Shown piece after piece: positions 1-5,273 of a DNA stretch of 5,957 bases. Under the pieces are notes generated by a model. That model saw only the letters and a list, made by a program, of their open reading frames with translations, made no database searches and had not been told where the DNA came from. Source of the DNA: JBBQER01 sp052148155 (GTDB taxonomy: Bacteria; Actinomycetota; Acidimicrobiia; IMCC26256; PALSA-610); NCBI GenBank assembly GCA_052148155.1, contig JBKQIY010000259.1, positions 1 to 5,957 of the forward strand, read 5' to 3'. Both the position numbers and the translations under genes were made by a program. Every line of letters begins with the position of its first letter. The stretch's first letter is position 1.

Positions 1-73
1 AAGACTGCACACATCACCAGCACGATCGCGCCGAGTCTGAGTGTCGGGCCGAGAACATTGATGTGCTGGTCGT

Positions 74-553
74 TTGACCGGCCCGTACCACTTCGCCCTC
101 ACCGTCGAGACACCCGACCAACTGCACAACGAACCGACCGGACCTGCCTATGTTCCGGCGACGTTCTCGCTTCCCGCCAATGCAACCGTGGTCATGACGG
201 TCTACGACTTCGACGACGCGACGGCACTTCCCGGCCAGTACGCCAAAGCCACCGGCATCGAAGGTTCGATGACCATTCAGGCGCTGAATCTCGAAAGCCC
301 CAACGCCCAGAGTCCGTCCCACACTGCGACCGTGCTCAACGCCAAGACGGAAGTGGCGCACACCTTTACGATCCCGACCCTCGGGTTGAACGTCCCGATC
401 GCGGCTGACTCGAAGGTCACCTTCACCTTCCGTACTCCTAAGCGCGGTACGTATCTGTGGCATTGCATGGACCCTTGCGGAACCGGAGCATCTGGATGGG
501 GCGGCGCCATGGAAACCAACGGATGGATGCAAGGAACCGTGAGCTTTACCTAG
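74..553 (+). CDS. Cupredoxin-domain protein, 5' end uncertain (partial or frameshifted)
   Basis: This is a blue-copper-fold protein, probably exported and involved in electron transfer or copper binding. In the 159-residue reading, alternating beta-rich segments lead to His96 (AHTFTIP), a strand VTFTFRTPKRGTYLWH, and then the copper loop with Cys131, Asp133, Cys135 and Met146 or Met152. The C-x3-C spacing with an acidic residue between recalls the CuA loop of cytochrome oxidase subunit II (C-x-E-x-C-G-x3-H). Here the second His is absent and a Gly-rich stretch follows. The fold assignment is good; the exact copper type is not settled. The start is doubtful: TTG at 74 has no visible ribosome binding site, there is no signal peptide, and this frame is closed by TGA at 59-61. 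Another frame is open from base 1 (TAHITSTIAPSLSVG), so the true N-terminus may lie upstream of the window with a frameshift between about 45 and 75. It is separated from the downstream operon by about 700 bases, so no functional link is implied. Confidence 0.6.
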   Translation: MTGPYHFALTVETPDQLHNEPTGPAYVPATFSLPANATVVMTVYDFDDATALPGQYAKATGIEGSMTIQALNLESPNAQSPSHTATVLNAKTEVAHTFTIPTLGLNVPIAADSKVTFTFRTPKRGTYLWHCMDPCGTGASGWGGAMETNGWMQGTVSFT

Positions 554-1123
554 AACCGAGGGCGACGGCGCGAACGGTCGATCACTTCCCGCGATCGAGA
601 GGCGGCAGCAAGAACTCGGACAGTCCCGGCAGCCCGAGCGAGTCGTCACGATTTCCGCGTCGAGATGCAACAGCGCCCGGTTAGCGGACGCGAGCCTCCC
701 GACCGCGGAGCCTTCGAGGCTTGAAAGGAAGCGCTCGGGATAGGCGAGGTTCGGCGCGAGTGCTCGATTCCGCCTTCGCGCTGGGCGGCCTCTTCGTTGG
801 CCGCCCAAAGTGGGGGTCCGCGTCGTGTGAGCAAGATGCGATGTCCCTTGGGTTGGCCATGCAGAGTCTGACCTTGAGGATGGCGTCTTTGTCGGAGGCT
901 TCGACGTCGCGCAGCGGGCTCCGGTCCGTTGCGCGGCTGCGCTCGCCGACCTTGTTCTCCAACGTGCCCGCAACGACCAGCCTCGAATGTCGAGACGTCA
1001 TCGGCGCGGCTGATCACGCGGCGTTCGAGGCGAAGGCGGCCGGCCGGACTGGAGGGCCGCCGAGATGTTTCACGCAGAGCTCGGTTCGGGCTCCGACGAC
1101 TCCGACCGTACCCGCGGTCGGTT
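554..1123. other. Gene-poor intergenic stretch, no gene supported
   Basis: I find no gene here that I can defend. Open frames exist on both strands, but they overlap one another, lack ribosome binding sites and have Ser/Arg-rich translations that I cannot match to any family. Between about 850 and 1060 the positions divisible by three are strongly G/C, as in coding DNA. The most protein-like reading is on the minus strand at 681-1001 (106 aa, containing VGERSRATDRSPLRDVEASD), with no Shine-Dalgarno before its ATG. It could be a decayed gene. Structures present are a weak 6-base inverted repeat (TCGATC at 578-583, GATCGA at 593-598) shortly after the cupredoxin stop, and a strong hairpin at 782-807 listed separately. 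Confidence 0.5.
782..807. terminator. Strong GC hairpin, possible U-less terminator
   Basis: The arms TGGGCGGCC (782-790) and GGCCGCCCA (799-807) are perfect 9-base complements around an 8-base loop (TCTTCGTT). No T-run follows on either strand, so this is not a canonical intrinsic terminator, although such U-less hairpins are often proposed as terminators in high-GC actinobacteria. It lies 229 bases past the cupredoxin stop and 450 bases before the transporter. A role in separating the two transcription units is inference only. Confidence 0.35.
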
Positions 1124-1137
1124 GGCACTTTGGCCGA
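1124..1137. promoter_or_regulatory. Weak DosR/DevR-like box (distal, site A)
   Basis: GGCACTTTGGCCGA matches 9 of 14 positions of the core GGGACTWWAGTCCC of the known mycobacterial DosR consensus. Alone it would be too weak to report. It is listed because its start lies exactly 22 bases, about two helical turns, before the start of the stronger site B, with which it shares CTTTGG, so the two could bind on one DNA face. Confidence 0.35.
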
Positions 1138-1142
1138 CGCGG

Positions 1143-1162
1143 GCCGGGTCTTTGGTCCCACG
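1143..1162. promoter_or_regulatory. DosR/DevR-like box upstream of operon (site B)
   Basis: The core at 1146-1159, GGGTCTTTGGTCCC, matches 12 of 14 positions of GGGACTWWAGTCCC (13 of 20 including flanks). It is about 100 bases before the antiporter ATG, and its last ten bases (CTTTGGTCCC) recur exactly in the box at the end of the window. If it overlapped a -35 region, transcription would start near 1195, leaving a leader of about 60 bases. A CAAAGT at 1183-1188 would then sit in the -10 position; that promoter is only a suggestion. The regulator encoded at the end of the same operon is the obvious candidate to bind here. Confidence 0.55.
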
Positions 1163-1199
1163 CAGACGGGGCCAGGGCCTCTCAAAGTGCCGGCGAATG

Positions 1200-1219
1200 T
1201 TTCGTACTTTCGTCCCGAG
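1200..1219. promoter_or_regulatory. DosR/DevR-like box near the operon start (site D)
   Basis: TTTCGTACTTTCGTCCCGAG matches 15 of 20 positions of TTSGGGACTWWAGTCCCSAA and 11 of 14 in the core. It ends 37 bases before the antiporter ATG, which is too close for a usual activator site with the Shine-Dalgarno still transcribed. It may therefore modulate or repress, or the promoter may be arranged differently from the mycobacterial pattern. Confidence 0.45.
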
Positions 1220-1256
1220 GGCCCGCGCCGTGGGTGCAGTTCGTCGAGGAGGAGCG

Positions 1257-2780
1257 ATGGAAGTGACCAAGACGTCCGGTCGACCGCCCGGGACACCGGA
1301 TGGGGCACCGGGCACGACGAAGGGCAAGGAGTTCGTCAACCGAATCGGCCTGGCGACCGCGAGCGCGTTCGTCATCGGGTCGATCATCGGTACCGGAGTG
1401 TTCGCGTTGCCGTCAGCGCTGGCGCCGTACGGACCGTCGAGCCTGCTCGCGATTGGTTTGGTGGCGATCGGCGCGTTGGCGTTGGCGCAGGTGTTCGGCT
1501 GGCTGAATAAGCGGGTATCCGGATCGGGTGGCCCGTACCTGTACGCCCGCGACGCGTTCGGCGACTTCGGTGGGTTCATCACATCGTGGTCGTACTGGCT
1601 CACCGCATGGATCGGCAACGCCGCGGTCGTGGTCGCGTGGGTCGGCTACGTCGAGGTGTTCATCAACAAGGGTGGCAACAAGTGGGGAGCGGTCGCGATC
1701 GCGCTGGTTGGACTGTGGATCCCGGCACTGATCAACATATCGGGCATCCGAAACTTGGCCGGCTTCCAGAACATCACCACCGTGCTCAAGTTCGTGCCGC
1801 TCGTGTTCATGGCCACGATCGGACTGTTCTTCATCCACGCGCACAACTTCGGCGCGTTCAACCCGAGTGGTCTGTCGCTGTGGGGCTCGATCTCCGCGGC
1901 CGCCGCGATTGCACTGTTCTTGTTCCTCGGTCTCGAGGTCGCGTCAGTCGTCGCGGGACGGGTGCGCAACCCGCAGCGCAACGTGACGCGGGCAACGATG
2001 ATCGGTACCGCGGCGTGCGCGTTCGTATACATCTTGGCGACGGTGACCGTGTTCGGCACGGTGAGCCACCACGCGTTGATGGGTTCGACGGCGCCGTTCT
2101 CCGACGCGGTGAACGCCATGTTCGGCGGCGTGTGGGCCGGCAAGGCGATGGCGATCGTCGCGATCATTTCCGGGATCGGTTGCCTCAACGGCTGGACGCT
2201 GATCTGCGCAGAGATGCCAATGGCCGCGGCACATGACCGGTTGTTCCCTCGGCAGTTCGCACGGCTGAGCCACCGCGAGATCCCGGTGTTCGGGATCGTC
2301 GTGTCGAGCGGCGCCGCGTCGCTGCTCATGGTCTTCAGCTACTGGCACTTCCAGAAAGTGTTCACCGACGTCGTGTTGCTCAGCGTGCTCACCTCGGTGA
2401 TCCCGTACCTGTACTCCGCAGCTGCACACCTCTACTGGCTGTTGGTCAAGGGCCGGGCGGTCAGTTGGCCGCATCTTGCCCGTGACATCACGGTCAGCAC
2501 GGTTGCGCTGCTGTTCACGTTCTGGGCGTTGGCCGGCACCGGCTATCAGGCCGTGTACTTCGGGATCTTCGCGTTCTTCTTGGGCGTTCCCGTGTACATC
2601 TGGATGAAGGCCCAGCGGGGCGAATACGGCGAGTCGCCGGTCATCCCGATCGACTACCCGCCCGACAGCCCCTACGCGGTGCACACCAACGGAAATGGCA
2701 ACGGCAACGACGCCGTCGTCAGCGGAGCAGCCACGGTCGTACTGACTGTCGAGCCCGTCCCGCAAGGAGCAGGGAACTGA
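1257..2780 (+). CDS. AdiC/ArcD-like amino-acid or polyamine antiporter (APC superfamily)
   Basis: This is an inner-membrane transporter of the basic amino acid/polyamine antiporter family, members of which exchange arginine with agmatine or ornithine, lysine with cadaverine, or ornithine with putrescine. The ATG at 1257 is chosen because a strong GAGGAGGAG sits at 1246-1254; an upstream extension in frame adds only low-complexity sequence. The 507 residues fit the family plus tails. About 12 hydrophobic helices are visible, with the TM1 break GSIIGTGVF (41-49), GGPYLYARDAFG (91-102), WSYWLTAWIGNAAVVV (111-126), LGLEVASVVAGRVRNPQRNV (224-243) and NGWT (311-314). Aligned by eye to E. coli AdiC, the gate Trp293, Asn101, Tyr93 and Glu208 are kept as Trp313, Asn121, Tyr113 and Glu227. 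The substrate-stacking Trp202 becomes Phe221. The substrate is therefore uncertain. The C-terminal cytosolic tail (from about 450) carries an NGNGNGND run. First gene of the operon; the stop is 2 bases before the next ATG. Confidence 0.85.
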   Translation: MEVTKTSGRPPGTPDGAPGTTKGKEFVNRIGLATASAFVIGSIIGTGVFALPSALAPYGPSSLLAIGLVAIGALALAQVFGWLNKRVSGSGGPYLYARDAFGDFGGFITSWSYWLTAWIGNAAVVVAWVGYVEVFINKGGNKWGAVAIALVGLWIPALINISGIRNLAGFQNITTVLKFVPLVFMATIGLFFIHAHNFGAFNPSGLSLWGSISAAAAIALFLFLGLEVASVVAGRVRNPQRNVTRATMIGTAACAFVYILATVTVFGTVSHHALMGSTAPFSDAVNAMFGGVWAGKAMAIVAIISGIGCLNGWTLICAEMPMAAAHDRLFPRQFARLSHREIPVFGIVVSSGAASLLMVFSYWHFQKVFTDVVLLSVLTSVIPYLYSAAAHLYWLLVKGRAVSWPHLARDITVSTVALLFTFWALAGTGYQAVYFGIFAFFLGVPVYIWMKAQRGEYGESPVIPIDYPPDSPYAVHTNGNGNGNDAVVSGAATVVLTVEPVPQGAGN

Positions 2781-2782
2781 TC

Positions 2783-3520
2783 ATGGACGGACGAGGATTG
2801 ATCGGCATCGTGTCGGGACTCGGACCGCTTGCCGGCAGCGACGTCCTCGACAAGGCACTGGCGTACGCGGCCGTAAGGTACGGCGCCGTCGAAGACGCCG
2901 ACTATCCCGACATCGTGCTGTTCAGCCACGGGATCGACGACTTCGATTCCACCGGCAGCATCGAAGACGACTTCGTCCGGGAACTGGTTGGGGTGGTGCA
3001 GGAAATCGAGCTGCACCACCCCACAGTGGTCGGCGTTGCCTGCAACACCGCACACCTGCACCTCGACGAGCTCCGAGCCCACACCAGCGCCCAGTTCGTC
3101 AACCTCATCGAAGAAACCGCCGAAGCGGCGAGCCAGTTCGACCGGAACTATTTGCTCCTCTCGTCGTCGACAACAAGGCAGACGCATCTGTACCACGACG
3201 CGCTCAAACGACGCGGCGTGCGATTCTCCGATGTCTGCGCCGACGACCAACTCAAAGTTGACAACGTCGTGCACGCGGTCATGGCGCACGAGCTCGACCG
3301 AGCCGGAAGTGAGATCGAAGCGTTGGTGCGTCGATTGGCGACTGCCGGACGGTTCGACGGGATCATCCCCGCCTGTACCGAGCTCCCGATCGCGTTCGAC
3401 CACTCGGACATCTCGACGACGACGCCGATTATCGATTCGAACCGCGTCTTGGCTGGGGCGCTGGTCGACTCGTACTTTCGCATCACGCGTACTGGGCGAA
3501 TGCTCGTCCGCGCCGATTGA
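2783..3520 (+). CDS. Aspartate/glutamate racemase-family protein (PLP-independent)
   Basis: A cytosolic enzyme of the Asp/Glu/hydantoin racemase family, which inverts the alpha carbon using two cysteines and no cofactor. The 245 residues match the usual length of RacD-type proteins. The N-terminal glycine motif GIVSGLGPLAG lies at 8-18. The first catalytic cysteine is Cys87 in GVACNTAHLHLDEL, and the second is Cys198 in GIIPACTELPI. The family's late IDSNRVLAGALV segment is at 217-228. Both half-sites are intact, so an active racemase or related isomerase is expected. Aspartate is the nearest guess from the CNTAH and CTELP context, but the family also covers hydantoin and other substrates and I cannot choose. 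The ATG at 2783 is supported by AGGGA at 2771-2775, inside the end of the antiporter gene. A 2-base gap upstream and a 10-base gap downstream indicate one transcript. Its place beside an amino-acid antiporter suggests it converts the imported compound. Confidence 0.8.
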   Translation: MDGRGLIGIVSGLGPLAGSDVLDKALAYAAVRYGAVEDADYPDIVLFSHGIDDFDSTGSIEDDFVRELVGVVQEIELHHPTVVGVACNTAHLHLDELRAHTSAQFVNLIEETAEAASQFDRNYLLLSSSTTRQTHLYHDALKRRGVRFSDVCADDQLKVDNVVHAVMAHELDRAGSEIEALVRRLATAGRFDGIIPACTELPIAFDHSDISTTTPIIDSNRVLAGALVDSYFRITRTGRMLVRAD

Positions 3521-3530
3521 AAGGAATCTG

Positions 3531-4319
3531 ATGACACCCAAAACTCTGGTCGTCCCGCTCGACGGCTCCGAGTACGCCGAACGAGCGCTGCCCGTCGCCG
3601 AAGTAGTGGCGGAACGCCTCGGCGGAAATGTGCTGCTCGTCTCCGCGCAACACCACGGACCGCTCGACCCTCGCGCGTACCTCGAGGAATGCGCGGCCCG
3701 CCGCGACCGTTGCCCGGTTGACGTCGCCGCCACCAAAGACACCTATGCTGCCCAGGCCATCGTCGACGTCGTGGGCAGCAGCAGCGATCGCGTCGTGTGC
3801 ATGACGACCCACGGCCGAGGCCGCCTGCGGTGGGCCGCGCTCGGCAGTGTCGCCGAAGACGTCATCCGACGCTCCGACCGCCCCATGCTCCTTGTCGGTC
3901 GGAACTGCGAGGCCGAGTTCCTCGACCGGTCATCGCATCTGCTCGCGTGTGCGGACGGCAGCGAAGAGTCGAACGGGTTGGCGCCGGCCGCGCTGGAATG
4001 GGCCGAACTACTCGGCCTTGACCTACGAGTCGCGTTCGTGGCGCATCCGCTCGATGTCGAGAGCGCCGAACATTCGGACGCGTTGTTCGACGCCATGGCT
4101 ACGCAGTTCGCGCTTTCTGATCGCACCGCAGCCACGATCATCCCGAGCCAATACGTTGCAGGCGCGCTCGCCGACTATGCCAACGAACTGCCCGCGGCGC
4201 TGATCGGTCTGAACTGTCATGCCCGCAGCGGTCTCGCGCGGTTCGCGCTCGGCAGCGTCACAATGGGCGTCCTCCACCTCGTGTCTTGCCCGCTCCTCGT
4301 TTCGCACCGCGGCGCGTAG
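3531..4319 (+). CDS. Universal stress protein with two Usp domains
   Basis: A soluble stress protein of the UspA family made of two tandem Usp domains (roughly 1-124 and 134-262). Each begins with a strand leading to an Asp-Gly-Ser-Glu turn (DGSE 11-14 and DGSE 142-145). Each ends with the nucleotide-loop pattern: THGRGRLRWAALGS (93-106) in the first and CHARSGLARFALGS (229-242) in the second. The second copy has Ala231 where the loop glycine normally stands, so ATP binding there may be weaker. The open frame extends far upstream, but ATG 3531 is chosen because AAGGA lies at 3521-3525, the upstream part overlaps the racemase gene, and the Usp domain begins immediately. Known tandem-domain relatives in mycobacteria, such as Rv2623, bind ATP and belong to the DosR regulon; that precedent fits the DosR-like regulator encoded two genes downstream. 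What it regulates here is unknown. Confidence 0.88.
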   Translation: MTPKTLVVPLDGSEYAERALPVAEVVAERLGGNVLLVSAQHHGPLDPRAYLEECAARRDRCPVDVAATKDTYAAQAIVDVVGSSSDRVVCMTTHGRGRLRWAALGSVAEDVIRRSDRPMLLVGRNCEAEFLDRSSHLLACADGSEESNGLAPAALEWAELLGLDLRVAFVAHPLDVESAEHSDALFDAMATQFALSDRTAATIIPSQYVAGALADYANELPAALIGLNCHARSGLARFALGSVTMGVLHLVSCPLLVSHRGA

Positions 4320-4328
4320 GGGCCCGGC

Positions 4329-5273
4329 ATGCTTGTTGTGGCTGCTCTTGGCGGGAATGCGCTCCAGCAACGAGGTCAGCCCCTTGAGGCGGAGGTGGCC
4401 GACCGCAACGCGAAGCTCGCCGCGGTCGTTTTGGCCGAGATCGCGCGAGACCATCGCCTGGTCGTCACCCACGGCAACGGGCCGCAGATCGGGTTGCTGG
4501 CGCTGCAATCCGAGGCGTACCGCGACGTGCGCAGCTACCCGCTCGATCTCCTCGGCGCGGAAACCGAAGGAATGATCGGCTATCTCCTCGAACGCGAGAT
4601 CGCCAACTCGCTCCCAGACCGACACGTCGCGTCGCTCCTCACCCAAACCGTCGTCGATGCGCTCGACCCGGCCTTCCGAAAGCCGACGAAGCCGATCGGA
4701 CCGATGTACGACGTCGACGAAGCGCAACGCCTCGCAACCGAACGCGGATGGACTGTCGCACCCGACAACAACGGCTGGCGGCGGGTCGTTGCCTCACCCA
4801 TCCCGCGCTCGATCGTGGAACAATCGACGATCAAGCTCCTCCTCGACCACGACGTACTCGTTGTGTGCGCCGGCGGGGGCGGCGTTCCCATCGTCATCGA
4901 CAGCAACGGTGTCAGACACGGAGTCGAAGCCGTCGTCGACAAGGACGCCGCCACCGCCCTTCTCGCGCGGCAACTCGGTGCCGACCTGCTGCTGCTGTTG
5001 ACTGATGTTCCAGCAGTCCAGATCGGCTGGGGGACACCAGCTGCCCACGCACTCGGCGAGATCACCGCGCGGAAGCTACAGACCATCCCATTCGCGCCCG
5101 GCTCCATGGCGCCCAAAACTGCAGCGGCGGCATCGTTTGTGCGCACCACCGGTGCCCGAGCCGCGATCGGCGCGCTCGGCGACGCCGTTGCGCTCGTGGC
5201 CGGATCGGCGGGGACGCAAGTGGTCCCGGATCGAACGACGCTCAGCGAAGGCCGAAGTAGCCTGGCGTCGTGA
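4329..5273 (+). CDS. arcC: Carbamate kinase
   Basis: Carbamate kinase transfers phosphate between carbamoyl phosphate and ADP, giving ATP plus carbamate, which falls apart to ammonia and carbon dioxide. It is the energy-yielding last step of the arginine deiminase and related carbamoyl-transfer pathways. The 314 residues are full length for the family. Hallmarks of the amino-acid kinase fold are ALGGNAL (6-12), THGNGPQIG (47-55), LLGAETEGMIGY (74-85), KPTKPIGP (118-125), RRVVASPIP (151-159), CAGGGGVPIV (180-189), VVDKDAATALLA (202-213), LLLLLTDV (220-227) and GSMAPK (258-263). All key loops look intact. The ATG at 4329 is preceded by AGGGG (4318-4322), which overlaps the stop of the Usp gene. 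The final TGA overlaps the next gene's GTG. No arginine deiminase or ornithine carbamoyltransferase lies in the window, so the source of carbamoyl phosphate is unknown. Confidence 0.93.
   Translation: MLVVAALGGNALQQRGQPLEAEVADRNAKLAAVVLAEIARDHRLVVTHGNGPQIGLLALQSEAYRDVRSYPLDLLGAETEGMIGYLLEREIANSLPDRHVASLLTQTVVDALDPAFRKPTKPIGPMYDVDEAQRLATERGWTVAPDNNGWRRVVASPIPRSIVEQSTIKLLLDHDVLVVCAGGGGVPIVIDSNGVRHGVEAVVDKDAATALLARQLGADLLLLLTDVPAVQIGWGTPAAHALGEITARKLQTIPFAPGSMAPKTAAAASFVRTTGARAAIGALGDAVALVAGSAGTQVVPDRTTLSEGRSSLAS

Noticed and set aside
578..598. Inverted repeat TCGATC / GATCGA after the cupredoxin stop as a terminator
   Set aside because: Only six pairs with a nine-base loop and no T-tract; too weak to call.
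14..973. Long minus-strand open frame of 319 residues
   Set aside because: It runs antisense to the cupredoxin domain, has Arg/Ser-rich composition and no family resemblance; it is a GC-rich shadow frame.
1065..1256. N-terminal extension of the antiporter to 1065
   Set aside because: The strong ribosome binding site at 1246-1254 decides for ATG 1257, and the extension would run through the operator cluster and has no transporter-like features.
2815..2828. GGGACTCGGACCGC in the racemase gene, partly like a DosR box
   Set aside because: It encodes the conserved SGLGPL glycine motif and the second half-site does not match.
3473..3486. CGTACTTTCG near the end of the racemase gene, resembling the left half of site D
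   Set aside because: The right half (CATC) does not match GTCCC and the sequence is inside a coding region.
2988..3530. Upstream extension of the Usp reading frame to 2988 (443 residues in total)
   Set aside because: It overlaps the intact racemase gene, is Ser/Arg/Thr-rich as expected of a shadow frame, and the Usp domain begins right at ATG 3531 with a good ribosome site.
5211..5227. GGGAC (5211-5215) and GTCCC (5223-5227) half-sites just upstream of the regulator gene
   Set aside because: The spacer is 7 bases rather than the 4 of the DosR box, and the stretch encodes the conserved C-terminal GTQVVPD of carbamate kinase, so coding constraint explains it.
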